The translations under genes were made by a program, and so were the position numbers. The notes under the pieces are model-generated. The model was given only the letters and a program-made list of their open reading frames with translations. It searched no databases and was not told where the DNA came from. From positions 1-64,000 of the forward strand of contig CAJTMR010000014.1 in the NCBI GenBank assembly GCA_910577325.1: 64,000 nt of DNA, in the 5' to 3' direction. Within the stretch, counting starts at the first letter, position 1. Each line of letters starts with the position of its first letter. Below, one piece after another: positions 35,355 to 44,942 of the stretch. The stretch is from an uncultured Parabacteroides sp. GTDB lineage: Bacteria; Bacteroidota; Bacteroidia; Bacteroidales; Tannerellaceae.

Positions 35355-37085
35355 ATGAATCTATTAGAACTGAGTGAACAGGAAATCATAAGACGTAACA
35401 GCATGGAGCAGTTACGCCAAATGGGGATAGAACCTTATCCCGCAGCCGAGTATGTGACAAACGCATTTTCCAAAGAGATAAAAGAGAATTTTAAAGACGA
35501 TGCGGAAACCCGTCCCGTAAGTATTGCCGGCCGTATCATGAGCCGTCGTATCATGGGAAAGGCTTCCTTTATGGAATTACAGGATTCAGAAGGCAGAATA
35601 CAGGTTTACATCTCTCGTGACGACATTTGCCCGGAAGAAAATAAAGATCTGTATAACATCGTCTTCAAGAAATTGCTTGATATCGGGGATTTTGTCGGAA
35701 TTAAAGGCTTCGTGTTCCGTACGCAAATGGGTGAAATTTCCGTCCACGCACAAGAAATAACGGTACTGTCCAAGTCACTCAAGCCGCTACCGATCGTCAA
35801 ATATAAAGACGGTGTGGCATACGATGGATTCAACGACCCTGAATTGCGTTACCGCCAACGCTACGTTGACCTTGTGGTTAACGACGGCGTAAAAGATATT
35901 TTCATGAAACGTGCAGCCGTTATCAAAACAATGCGTACCGCCTTGGACGAAGCCGGATATACGGAAGTAGAAACTCCGATCCTGCAATCCATTCCCGGAG
36001 GAGCAAGTGCACGCCCATTCATCACACATCACAACTCATTAGACATAGATCTCTATCTGCGTATTGCAACAGAACTATATCTGAAGCGATTAATAGTCGG
36101 AGGTTTCGAAGGTGTTTATGAAATCGGCAAGAACTTCCGTAACGAAGGTATGGACCGCACTCACAATCCGGAATTTACGTGCATGGAACTTTACGTTCAA
36201 TACAAAGATTACAATTGGATGATGAGTTTCACCGAACAATTACTGGAACGTATCTGCATAGCCGTCAACGGCACATGCGAAAGCGTAGTCGATGGCAAGA
36301 CCATCAACTTCAAAGCTCCTTACCGCCGTCTGCCGATCCTGGATGCCATAAAGGAAAAGACAGGTTACGACCTGAACGGTAAGAGCGAAGACGAGATACG
36401 CACGATTTGCAAGGAATTGAACCTCGAAACGGACGAAACAATGGGTAAAGGCAAACTGATTGACGAAATCTTTGGCGAATTCTGTGAAGGTACGTTTATA
36501 CAGCCGACTTTCATCATCGACTATCCGGTCGAGATGAGCCCGCTTACCAAAATGCACCGGAGCAAGCCAGGATTGACCGAACGTTTCGAATTGATGGTCA
36601 ACGGTAAAGAACTGGCAAATGCCTATAGCGAGCTAAACGACCCGATTGACCAGGAAGAACGCTTCAAAGAGCAATTACGCTTGAGCGAAAAAGGAGATGA
36701 CGAAGCTATGTTCATCGACCAAGACTTTTTGCGCGCCCTGCAATTCGGTATGCCTCCGACATCCGGTATCGGTATCGGCATTGACCGTTTGGTGATGTTG
36801 ATGACAGGCCAAACAACCATTCAGGAAGTATTGCTCTTCCCGCAGATGCGCCCGGAAAAGACCGTTAAGAAAGATGCCGCAGACAAATATGTTGCATTAG
36901 GCATCGATGAAGCATGGGTTCCCGCTTTACATAAAGCCGGATATATCACAACCGACACATTGGCCGACGCCAACCCCAATAAACTGAGACAGGAACTCTG
37001 CGAAATGAATAAGAAATACAAACTGGAATTGCAAAACCCCACTGCCGAAGAAATAGAGGCATGGATTGCAGGCGCAACCAAATAA
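35355..37085 (+). CDS. lysS: Lysyl-tRNA synthetase, class II
   Basis: A 576-residue LysRS. The start MNLLELSEQEIIRRNSMEQL at 35,355 is chosen over the in-frame ATG at 35,325, which overlaps the -7 box. An OB-fold anticodon-binding domain (about 50-160) is followed by class II motifs: motif 2 FRNEGMDRTHNPEFTCMELY and motif 3 GIGIGIDRLVMLMTG-type (TSGIGIGIDRLVMLM). A C-terminal extension after the catalytic core (about 70 residues, ending IEAWIAGATK) is a feature of Bacteroidetes LysRS. gpsA starts 9 bp later. Confidence 0.95.
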   Translation: MNLLELSEQEIIRRNSMEQLRQMGIEPYPAAEYVTNAFSKEIKENFKDDAETRPVSIAGRIMSRRIMGKASFMELQDSEGRIQVYISRDDICPEENKDLYNIVFKKLLDIGDFVGIKGFVFRTQMGEISVHAQEITVLSKSLKPLPIVKYKDGVAYDGFNDPELRYRQRYVDLVVNDGVKDIFMKRAAVIKTMRTALDEAGYTEVETPILQSIPGGASARPFITHHNSLDIDLYLRIATELYLKRLIVGGFEGVYEIGKNFRNEGMDRTHNPEFTCMELYVQYKDYNWMMSFTEQLLERICIAVNGTCESVVDGKTINFKAPYRRLPILDAIKEKTGYDLNGKSEDEIRTICKELNLETDETMGKGKLIDEIFGEFCEGTFIQPTFIIDYPVEMSPLTKMHRSKPGLTERFELMVNGKELANAYSELNDPIDQEERFKEQLRLSEKGDDEAMFIDQDFLRALQFGMPPTSGIGIGIDRLVMLMTGQTTIQEVLLFPQMRPEKTVKKDAADKYVALGIDEAWVPALHKAGYITTDTLADANPNKLRQELCEMNKKYKLELQNPTAEEIEAWIAGATK

Positions 37086-37094
37086 AAGAATACT

Positions 37095-38090
37095 ATGAAG
37101 TTGCCCGGAAAAATTGCAATAATGGGAGGTGGTAGCTGGGCTACCGCCTTGGCCAAGATTGTACTTTCTACACAAGATAGTATTAACTGGTATATGCGCC
37201 GGCCGGACCAAGTGGAAGAGTTCCTTCAATTAGGACACAATCCCAGTTATCTGTCCGCCGTCAAATTCGATACTGATAAAATCAAATTCTACACGGATAT
37301 CAACGAAGTGATCAAAGATTCGGATACTTTGATTTTCGCTACCCCGTCCCCTTTCCTGAAACAACATTTGATGAAGATAACGACCTCTATGCAGGACAAA
37401 TTCATCATTTCAGCCATCAAAGGGATCGTACCGGACGAAAACATGCTCGTAGCCGATTACTTTGCCGAATACTACAATGTCCCGATCGACAATATCGCCG
37501 TTATCGGCGGTCCGTGCCATGCCGAAGAAATCGCGCTCGAACGACTGTCCTACATCACGTTGGCCTGCCCGAATATCGAGAATGCAAGAGCTTTTTCTTC
37601 CGTATTCAAGAACCAGTACCTGAACAACTCCTGCTGCAAAGATGTTACAGGTATTGAATATGCTTCCGTGTTGAAAAACGTATATGCCATCGTTGCAGGT
37701 ATCTGTCACGGCATGAAATACGGAGACAATTTCTTGGCCGTTTTTATCTGTAACGCGATCGAAGAAATGCGTAACTTCCTCGATGCCGTACATGGATTGG
37801 AACGGGACGTAACCGATTCGGTCTACCTTGGCGACCTTTTGGTAACCGCTTATTCCCGCTTCAGCCGCAACCGTACGTTCGGGACCATGATCGGGAAAGG
37901 CTATTCCGTCAAGATAGCCCAGCTCGAAATGGAGATGATCGCCGAGGGATATTACGGAACCAAATGTATCCGTGAAATAAACGAAAAATATAAAGTAAAC
38001 ATGCCGATCTTGGATACTTTATATAGTATTCTATACGAAAAGAAATCGCCTACTACCGCGATACGGCAGTTGACTGAAACATTTAAATAA
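37095..38090 (+). CDS. gpsA: Glycerol-3-phosphate dehydrogenase [NAD(P)+]
   Basis: A 331-residue enzyme that reduces dihydroxyacetone phosphate to glycerol-3-phosphate for phospholipids. The Rossmann motif is GGGSWATALAKI, the catalytic region contains EYASVLKNVYAIVAGICHG (Lys of the active site), and GDLLVTAYSRFSRNRTFG completes the family signature. It sits between lysS (9 bp) and pgi (10 bp), so the three are a likely operon. Intact, normal length. Confidence 0.95.
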   Translation: MKLPGKIAIMGGGSWATALAKIVLSTQDSINWYMRRPDQVEEFLQLGHNPSYLSAVKFDTDKIKFYTDINEVIKDSDTLIFATPSPFLKQHLMKITTSMQDKFIISAIKGIVPDENMLVADYFAEYYNVPIDNIAVIGGPCHAEEIALERLSYITLACPNIENARAFSSVFKNQYLNNSCCKDVTGIEYASVLKNVYAIVAGICHGMKYGDNFLAVFICNAIEEMRNFLDAVHGLERDVTDSVYLGDLLVTAYSRFSRNRTFGTMIGKGYSVKIAQLEMEMIAEGYYGTKCIREINEKYKVNMPILDTLYSILYEKKSPTTAIRQLTETFK

Positions 38091-38100
38091 TAATGTAAAT

Positions 38101-39444
38101 ATGAAGAACATCAGTCTTAACATTGACAAAGCACTGGGTACCGTAACTAAAGAACAGGTGTACGCTCAGGCTGCAAAGGCTAACGAATGTAATGCCACTT
38201 TGCAAAATGGTAATGGAGCAGGTAACGACTTTTTAGGTTGGTTACACCTCCCCTCTTCTATTACGGATGCTGAATTGACAGACATCGAAAATACAGCTAA
38301 CATACTTCGTTCCAAATGTGAAGTTGTTGTCGCCATTGGTATCGGCGGTAGCTATTTAGGTACAAAGGCAGTGGTAGAAGCATTAAACAACAGCTTCGAC
38401 TGGTTACATACGGACCGTAAGAACCCGGTATTGGTATATGCCGGACACAATATCGGTGAAGATTACCTATATGAACTTTGCGAAATCCTGAAAGGCAAAC
38501 AGTTCGGTCTAATCAATATCTCCAAATCCGGTACGACTACAGAACCGGCTTTGGCTTTCCGTATGCTGAAAAAGCAATTGGAAGACGCCGTCGGGAAAGA
38601 AGAGGCTAAACACCGTATTGTCGCCATCACAGATGCCAAAAGAGGTGCCCTCCGCACACTGGCTGATCAAGAAGGTTACAAGACGTTCATCATCCCCGAC
38701 AACGTTGGCGGCCGTTTCTCTATACTGACTCCGGTTGGTTTGCTGCCTATTGCTGTTGCCGGCATCAGCATCCGCGACTTGGTTGCAGGAGCCGTTTCAA
38801 TGGAAAAAGCAACAGACGTAAACGTTCCTTTTGCTGAAAACATGGCGGAAATCTATGCTGCTACACGCAACGAATTATATAAGAGCGGCAAGAAGGTTGA
38901 AATCCTTGCTAACTTCCACCCGAAACTTCACTACATAGCCGAATGGTGGAAACAACTATACGGGGAAAGCGAAGGCAAAGACGGTAAGGGTATTTTCCCG
39001 GCTTCCGTCGACCTGACAACCGACCTGCACTCTATGGGTCAGTGGATCCAAGATGGTGAACGCACGATTTTCGAAACCGTCATTTCTGTTGAAGAACCTA
39101 ATCACAAAGTAGTCGTCCCAACAGACGAAGCAAATCTGGACGGCCTGAACTTCCTGGCCGGCAAACGTGTGGACGAAGTGAACAAGATGGCAGAGCTGGG
39201 CACTCAGTTAGCCCATGTAGACGGTGGTGTTCCTAACTTGAAGATCACAATGCCGGAAGTAAGCCCTTACTACATCGGCCAGTTGTTCTATTTCTTCGAA
39301 AGAGCTTGTGGTATCAGCGGTTACATGTTAGGTGTAAATCCATTTGACCAGCCGGGTGTAGAAGCCTACAAAAAAAACATGTTCGCCTTATTGAACAAAC
39401 CCGGTTACGAAAAAGAAAGCGAAGCAATTCGAGCACGGTTGTAA
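38101..39444 (+). CDS. pgi: Glucose-6-phosphate isomerase
   Basis: A 447-residue PGI of the shorter bacterial type, interconverting glucose-6- and fructose-6-phosphate. Signatures seen are IGIGGSYLGTKAVVEAL, ISKSGTTTEPALAFR, DNVGGRFSILTPVGLLPIAV and the C-terminal NPFDQPGVEAYKKNMFALL. It is the last gene of the lysS-gpsA-pgi run. An imperfect AT-rich hairpin (ACATTTTT/AAAAAATGT, about 39,449-39,472) after the stop may end transcription. Confidence 0.96.
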   Translation: MKNISLNIDKALGTVTKEQVYAQAAKANECNATLQNGNGAGNDFLGWLHLPSSITDAELTDIENTANILRSKCEVVVAIGIGGSYLGTKAVVEALNNSFDWLHTDRKNPVLVYAGHNIGEDYLYELCEILKGKQFGLINISKSGTTTEPALAFRMLKKQLEDAVGKEEAKHRIVAITDAKRGALRTLADQEGYKTFIIPDNVGGRFSILTPVGLLPIAVAGISIRDLVAGAVSMEKATDVNVPFAENMAEIYAATRNELYKSGKKVEILANFHPKLHYIAEWWKQLYGESEGKDGKGIFPASVDLTTDLHSMGQWIQDGERTIFETVISVEEPNHKVVVPTDEANLDGLNFLAGKRVDEVNKMAELGTQLAHVDGGVPNLKITMPEVSPYYIGQLFYFFERACGISGYMLGVNPFDQPGVEAYKKNMFALLNKPGYEKESEAIRARL

Positions 39445-39501
39445 CGAACATTTTTATATTATAAAAAATGTAAATAATTTTTACGATATAAAAAACATAT
39501 A

Positions 39502-39509
39502 TATCTTTG
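39502..39509 (+). promoter_or_regulatory. Promoter -7 box upstream of the HAD gene
   Basis: TATCTTTG matches TAnnTTTG, followed by a 105-bp leader before the chosen start codon at 39,615. The region from 39,445 to 39,614 otherwise holds only the pgi hairpin and AT-rich sequence. Confidence 0.5.
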
Positions 39510-39614
39510 TAAAAATAAAATTTTTTCATAGTTAAGGTTTTGGTTAGAAAGGGGATGCTTGTGAAGGTATCTCCTTTCATTTTTATAAATGCTAATTCAA
39601 TAATCATAAAGAAA

Positions 39615-40376
39615 ATGGTTCAACAAGCAATTTCACAATATCTGCAAAAGCAACAACAAACTATCCTTTCCCCCAAGGCCATACTTTTCGATATGGATGG
39701 TGTCCTGTACGACTCAATGCGCTTTCACGCCCGTGCTTGGTATGAAACAGCCACCCGCCATCAGTTGGTCTCCACACCGGAACTATTCTACCTGTATGAA
39801 GGCCGGACGGGTGAAAGCACAATCAACGAATTATACCAAAAGACTTTCCATCGGGATGCGACCGAAGAAGAAAAGAAGTCTATTTACAAAGAAAAAGCAG
39901 CTTTGTTCAATCAATACAATGATGGAAAGGCGATGCAAGGCGCAACCGAGGTACTGAAAGCAGCAAAAGCCTATGACTTGCAAACAATCGTGGTAACCGG
40001 TTCCGGGCAACACAGTCTGATCAACAAGTTGCAACATACCTACCCAGGTTATTTCAAGCAGGAAAAAATGGTGACGGCTTTCGGGGTGAAGTTTGGTAAA
40101 CCTCACCCCGAACCATATCTGATGGGGTTAGAAAAAGCAGGTGTACAAGCCCATGAGGCCTTAGTCATAGAGAATGCCCCAATGGGCGTACAGGCAGGAG
40201 TTGCAGCCGGAATTTTCACGATAGCGGTCAATACCGGCCCATTGGACGACCGGGTTTTACTCGAAGCCGGTGCCGACCTACTTTATCCGAGCATGACGGC
40301 TTTAGCGGAAGATTGGGACAATCTTATAAGCGAAATCAAGAACTTTAAACAAATTAGGCATGAATTACACAAATAG
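39615..40376 (+). CDS. HAD-superfamily phosphatase, beta-phosphoglucomutase-like
   Basis: About 253 residues from the ATG at 39,615 (MVQQAISQYLQKQQQTILSP). HAD motif I is LFDMDGVLYDS with the nucleophilic Asp and the acid/base Asp two residues on; motif II is TIVVTGSG; motif III includes the Lys of KFGKPHPEPY; motif IV is VIENAPMGVQAG. The helical cap between motifs I and II is of the beta-phosphoglucomutase type. Likely a sugar-phosphate phosphatase or mutase; substrate unknown. Stands alone behind its own promoter. Confidence 0.85.
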   Translation: MVQQAISQYLQKQQQTILSPKAILFDMDGVLYDSMRFHARAWYETATRHQLVSTPELFYLYEGRTGESTINELYQKTFHRDATEEEKKSIYKEKAALFNQYNDGKAMQGATEVLKAAKAYDLQTIVVTGSGQHSLINKLQHTYPGYFKQEKMVTAFGVKFGKPHPEPYLMGLEKAGVQAHEALVIENAPMGVQAGVAAGIFTIAVNTGPLDDRVLLEAGADLLYPSMTALAEDWDNLISEIKNFKQIRHELHK

Positions 40377-40423
40377 TAATCCATGCCTAAAAATTTACTT
40401 AACAAAAAAGAGTTACTCGCTTC

Positions 40424-41311
40424 TTACTTCACATAATCCGCCTTGTTCAGGAAATCATAGCTCTGCTGTACACTGGCAACCGGATCGTTCTGGGTGTATC
40501 GTTCAACTTCGACATACCAATCTTTAATGTTGTTCGCATACATCTGATCAAAGATAGGCTGGAAATTCATCTTACCACTGGCCCCGATTTCCTTTTCGTC
40601 TTTGATATGAATGGCTTTAAACTGGCTAGGGCGGTTCTTCAGGTAAGCAACCGGATCACCACCACCTTCCTGCACCCAATACACATCCATTTCGAAGAAT
40701 ACATGGTTCGGGCTTACATTATCCAGCAAGAAATCATAGATCAACTGATCTCCGATTTTGCGGAATTCAAAATCATGATTGTGGTAACCGAATGCGATAC
40801 TGGCAGCGGCCGTCTTATAACCAACGGTGTTGAAATAATCGCAATACATCTTCAAGTCGTCCAAAGTCGTCTGATCGTTAACCGGCATCCACGGCTGAAC
40901 CATGTACTTAACTCCTAATTCATTATGAGCATCAATAGCCTGATCCCACCAACTCATCACTTCGGCTTCTTTTTCCTTTGTGAAAGCTTGGCCTAAATGA
41001 GCGCTCGTACATTTCATGCCCAAGTCGTTTACCATCTTCTTGAATTCGGCCGGAGCCAAACCGTAAATCTTACCATTGTCATAACTGGCTGTCTCAAGAT
41101 TCTTATAGCCCATCTTGGAAGCTGTTTCCAAGACCTTCTGGATTCCTTCTTCTTTTACAAGGTCTCTTAAAGAATATAACTGAAGCCCAATATACTTGGA
41201 GGATTCGGAAGCTGATGCCTTACCAACACAAGAAGATAACAACTGAGGCATCACCATTCCCCCTGCGAGCATTAATGAAGCCCGCTTTAAAAACTCACGT
41301 CTGTTCTGCAT
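40424..41311 (-). CDS. Sugar phosphate isomerase/epimerase-like lipoprotein
   Basis: A 295-residue protein with a combined Tat and lipobox-like signal (NRREFLKRASLMLAGGMVMP then QLLSSC), so probably exported folded and lipid-anchored. The rest is a xylose-isomerase-like TIM barrel (YIGLQLYSLRDLVKEEGIQK; FGYHNHDFEF; FFEMDVYWVQEGG; IHIKDEKEIG) with the metal-ligand His/Glu/Asp pattern. Family members act on sugars or inositols; the substrate is unknown. It shares the Tat-signal style of the island proteins but lies in normal chromosome. A -7 box lies at 41,349-41,356. Confidence 0.85.
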   Translation of the reverse strand: MQNRREFLKRASLMLAGGMVMPQLLSSCVGKASASESSKYIGLQLYSLRDLVKEEGIQKVLETASKMGYKNLETASYDNGKIYGLAPAEFKKMVNDLGMKCTSAHLGQAFTKEKEAEVMSWWDQAIDAHNELGVKYMVQPWMPVNDQTTLDDLKMYCDYFNTVGYKTAAASIAFGYHNHDFEFRKIGDQLIYDFLLDNVSPNHVFFEMDVYWVQEGGGDPVAYLKNRPSQFKAIHIKDEKEIGASGKMNFQPIFDQMYANNIKDWYVEVERYTQNDPVASVQQSYDFLNKADYVK

Positions 41312-41443
41312 AGTACTAAAAAAATTAAGTTTGCTTTGAGAATTTCTACAAAAGTAAAACTATATTCGGTGGATTCTAACATAATAACGTTAAAACAGAG
41401 TTACAAAACGTTCTATATCCTCTTAAAGATCAGAAAAAGCTTC

Positions 41444-42688
41444 TTAAAGAGCCTGTTTCATCTTCATGTACCGATATCGTTTTACGATCATCTTCCGGCT
41501 ACGGATAAGTTGAAAACGATAAATCACACAAGCCAATACGAAATAGACACCTGCCTGAATCCATAATGTCTGATATTCATCTACCACCTCATTCAATGTA
41601 GCCCCACAAGTATTGATACGGATGAATCCCTGGATACCCGGCGTCGAGGGAAACAAATATCCTACGGCGCGCCAAAACGGAGGAATCGCTTCTTTCGGCC
41701 AAGACACTCCGGAAATGAAAATCAAGATCACAGATGTAAAGACAAACACCAACATAGGTGCTTCACGGGTCGTCATAAAACCGGACAACGTCATGGCAAA
41801 GAAGATGGAAGCAAACAGGTATGGCAGAATGAAGAGCAAGATCGTAACCGGATCGCCCACCTGAGGCAGGGAAAAGAGTTTCGGCACGACAGCCAATACC
41901 CAAATACAGACAACCACATAAATCAAAATATAGGTCAAAGACTTGCCCAACACAATACGCAAGGTCCCATTAAAATGCCGGCTGATCGGGACAAGGCTAT
42001 GGAAACGGTTCTTTTCACGCGCCGTCCCTCCCAACATGCCAATCCCCAAAACGAGCGTTTGCTGAATAACCAAGATCAAGATGGCCGGAACCAAAAAGCT
42101 GGCAAAGCCGTTCTGCGTATTGAAGATGGTCACGGACTCATAAGGAATCGGATTGATCGTTATTTCTTCCTGCTTCGCCGATAAGCCCGGAGAATTTTGC
42201 ATCCGTATTTCTTTCCCTAAGTCGAACGACACTTCCGTTGCTGCCAGCAGGAAAGCCTTATAAAACAGCAGGCTGCTCATATCGCAATACAAGGAGACTG
42301 TCGTCCTCTTGCCCGTATGCAAATCCTTACTAAATTCGGTCGGGAAATAGAGGATTCCATAAGCTTCCTTCCTGTCCAACATCCGTTTGGCTTCCTCCAT
42401 ATCCGTTGAGACAGCGACAACCCTGACATCGGGCGTAGCATTCACACGGCGGATAAACTCGCGGCTCAGATAAGAGTCAGACTGATCCACAACCACCATT
42501 TTTGCCTCATGTACCACTTCGTTATTATAAATAAAGGAATAGAGCAACGGATAGGCAAAAGGTACCAGGAAAAAGAAGATCAACACACCCTCGTCCCTGA
42601 AGACATTTTTCAATTCGTCCTTCCAGATGTAAAAGATATCCAAGATCCCTTCCTTGATTATATATCGCAAACGATGTTCTCTTTTCAT
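41444..42688 (-). CDS. ABC-2 type export permease (distal)
   Basis: A 414-residue permease with one N-terminal membrane helix, a large extracytoplasmic domain (about 50-180, with VVVDQSDSYLSREFIRRVNA) and five C-terminal helices, the YhhJ/DrrB ABC-2 layout. It is the last gene of a leftward run with a paralogous permease, an HlyD-family protein and a TolC-family protein. Together they form a tripartite exporter. No ATP-binding subunit is encoded in the run. Substrate unknown. Confidence 0.85.
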   Translation of the reverse strand: MKREHRLRYIIKEGILDIFYIWKDELKNVFRDEGVLIFFFLVPFAYPLLYSFIYNNEVVHEAKMVVVDQSDSYLSREFIRRVNATPDVRVVAVSTDMEEAKRMLDRKEAYGILYFPTEFSKDLHTGKRTTVSLYCDMSSLLFYKAFLLAATEVSFDLGKEIRMQNSPGLSAKQEEITINPIPYESVTIFNTQNGFASFLVPAILILVIQQTLVLGIGMLGGTAREKNRFHSLVPISRHFNGTLRIVLGKSLTYILIYVVVCIWVLAVVPKLFSLPQVGDPVTILLFILPYLFASIFFAMTLSGFMTTREAPMLVFVFTSVILIFISGVSWPKEAIPPFWRAVGYLFPSTPGIQGFIRINTCGATLNEVVDEYQTLWIQAGVYFVLACVIYRFQLIRSRKMIVKRYRYMKMKQAL

Positions 42689-42699
42689 CAGTTTTTGTT

Positions 42700-43902
42700 T
42701 TACGGAATATATTTAAAGTACAACAACGCGCTCTTCAGGTTCTTTCCGATCAGGAAAGGCAGGACAAGGAAGCCCACAAGCCAGACATACTCGGTCCAGC
42801 TATAGAAGAAAGGCCTTCCATTCAAAGCCTGGTCGACATAGATCAAGAAATAGTGCCGAAGCGGGAACAAGTTGGAAAGCGCCTGCAAGGTAGAGTCCAT
42901 TCCCAACACAGGGAAAGAGAATCCGACAATAGAAAAGGCGATCATCCCGAACAGGCAAGCAAAACTTAACCCTAAACGAAAAGTCGGCAAAACCCCGATC
43001 ATGAAGATTCCAACCGCTTGCGAAGCAACCACCAACAGGAACAGAGCCGACAACATCGGCAGCCAACCGCTATTCAACGGAAAAGAACTAAATCCATACA
43101 AAGCCCCCGCATACAAAAATGCAACAATTGTAAAAATCACAGTATAGGGCAATATTTTCCCCATAAGACTCACCGTTAGCGAATTTTCCCCCATTTCCAG
43201 CCATTTGCGAGCCGTCGAGTTTTTAATCTCGGAGCCGATGCTCAACACCGTCACCAAGAAAATCATCAATTGCAACACGCCAGGCAAGAGCGTATTATTC
43301 AAATAAACCGAATAGTTGAGCCACGGGTTTCCGATTGCGTGCGTGTCAATTACGATCGGTTGGAGCTGTGCCATGATCTGGTCTTCGGTATAGCCATGTG
43401 CCAATCCCGTTTGAAGTCCGACCGAAGCACCCGCTAAAACAGAGATGGTTTTCATATCCCGGAACAACAGGGACGCGGCAATAAGGTAAGCCCCGTTCGT
43501 GTAGAACGACAACTTAGGCTGCCGCCCTGCCGTCGCATCCGCACCGAAATCCTTCGGTACATAGAAAATACCGTAAACTTTGCCTTCTTGCATTGCCTGA
43601 CGGGCTTCCTCGAACGAGACGGTCGTCAATATCACCTTCGTCTGCTCGAAAGCATCCAATTGGCGGGTCAAGTTTCGGGAATTGGAAGAGCCGTCCATGT
43701 CTACAACCGCAACAGGCATATCGGTCGGCAAGCCTTCCCTCATCAACGAAAGGAAAAAGACAACACAGACAGTCGGCGCCACCAACATACAAAAGAAATA
43801 GACCGGGTCTTTACCAATCCTGAGTAGCTCACGCTTTGCTATTGACAATAAACAACTGACAACAGACAATTTGCAGGCTCTATTTAATTCCCCATTATCC
43901 AT
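42700..43902 (-). CDS. ABC-2 type export permease (proximal)
   Basis: A 400-residue paralogue of the next gene with the same layout: N-terminal helix, extracytoplasmic domain (VAVVDMDGSSNSRNLTRQLD) and five or six C-terminal helices. The first residues translate an AATTGACAATT-like repeat, so the true start may be a little inside (about 43,840, near AKRELLRIGKDPVYFF). It lies 12 bp upstream of the second permease and 13 bp downstream of the HlyD gene. Confidence 0.85.
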   Translation of the reverse strand: MDNGELNRACKLSVVSCLLSIAKRELLRIGKDPVYFFCMLVAPTVCVVFFLSLMREGLPTDMPVAVVDMDGSSNSRNLTRQLDAFEQTKVILTTVSFEEARQAMQEGKVYGIFYVPKDFGADATAGRQPKLSFYTNGAYLIAASLLFRDMKTISVLAGASVGLQTGLAHGYTEDQIMAQLQPIVIDTHAIGNPWLNYSVYLNNTLLPGVLQLMIFLVTVLSIGSEIKNSTARKWLEMGENSLTVSLMGKILPYTVIFTIVAFLYAGALYGFSSFPLNSGWLPMLSALFLLVVASQAVGIFMIGVLPTFRLGLSFACLFGMIAFSIVGFSFPVLGMDSTLQALSNLFPLRHYFLIYVDQALNGRPFFYSWTEYVWLVGFLVLPFLIGKNLKSALLYFKYIP

Positions 43903-43915
43903 TTAAGTCTTACGT

Positions 43916-44917
43916 TTAATTGTCAATTTTTTTAATGACAGACATTCCGGGACGCAAATCGACAACCTTTTCTACCGGACGGGCACGCACCTCAAATGTC
44001 TTGGAGTCGAACTGCCCGTTCGTTTTTGTCGCTTTCCAAGCAGCGTATGTTCCCATGTCCTTCATATAATAGACTTTCAACTTGACCGGCCGGCTATCCA
44101 ACGCTGGGATAAAAGCGTCCAATTCGGAACCGATCTTGATGTCTTTGAGATGGTCTTCACGGATACTGAAAGTCACCCACATATCGTTGAGATCAATAAT
44201 ATTCATGATCGGGGCCCCTGTACCTACCAATTCACCCACTTCAGGAAAACGTTCAGAGATCTCGCCATCGATCGGAGAGACCAATGCCGCTTCCTTCAGG
44301 TAGGATTCTACTTCGGCAATCACTCCGTCGGCCTGGCCGACAAGAGCAGCCGCAGCTGCCTTATCTTCCGTACGGGCTCCATCTACTGCCATGTCATACT
44401 GGGATTTGGCTGCTTTCTCGGTAGCGATCATCGCCTTGTAATTGGCTTCCGCCTCATCGCGCTTCTGGGCGGACATTACCCCTTTATCGAACAAGTTCTG
44501 CACACGCGTATATGATTTGCGGGCAATATCCAGCCCGGCCTTCGCCTTCTGCCACATTTCATATGCACCGGCTATCTCCTGCGCACGAGCTCCCTTGATA
44601 GCCTTCGCGTTCTGGGCTTCGGCCGCACGGCGCACGGCTTCCGCTTGCTGAAGCTTGGCAAGGACTTCGGGCGTATCCAAGAAAACAAGCGTGTCACCCG
44701 CCTTTACCTTATCGCCTTCACCAAAACGATATGCCTCGATCCGGCCGGGTACTTTGCCGGAAATACGAATCTGCGTAGCTTCCGCCTGCCCCATGATGAT
44801 ATCATCCGGCGGTGTCAGTAAAAAGAAACCGGTTAATGCAACTAACCCGACCACACCTAAGAATGTGATAAATGCCAGCAACATGTTGTTGATCGAAAAC
44901 TTCTTATTCTCATTCAT
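43916..44917 (-). CDS. HlyD-family periplasmic adaptor
   Basis: A 333-residue membrane-fusion protein with one N-terminal membrane helix (about 10-32), a biotinyl-lipoyl half motif (ISGKVPGRIEAYRFGEGDKV), a long alpha-helical hairpin (about 85-200, rich in Ala/Lys/Glu) and the second lipoyl half with beta-barrel (AALVSPIDGEISERFPEVGE). It links the inner-membrane permeases to the TolC-like channel. Operon position: between tolC-like (25 bp) and permease (13 bp) genes. Confidence 0.9.
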   Translation of the reverse strand: MNENKKFSINNMLLAFITFLGVVGLVALTGFFLLTPPDDIIMGQAEATQIRISGKVPGRIEAYRFGEGDKVKAGDTLVFLDTPEVLAKLQQAEAVRRAAEAQNAKAIKGARAQEIAGAYEMWQKAKAGLDIARKSYTRVQNLFDKGVMSAQKRDEAEANYKAMIATEKAAKSQYDMAVDGARTEDKAAAAALVGQADGVIAEVESYLKEAALVSPIDGEISERFPEVGELVGTGAPIMNIIDLNDMWVTFSIREDHLKDIKIGSELDAFIPALDSRPVKLKVYYMKDMGTYAAWKATKTNGQFDSKTFEVRARPVEKVVDLRPGMSVIKKIDN

Positions 44918-44942
44918 AAAAGTATGTATTATGATTTATTCT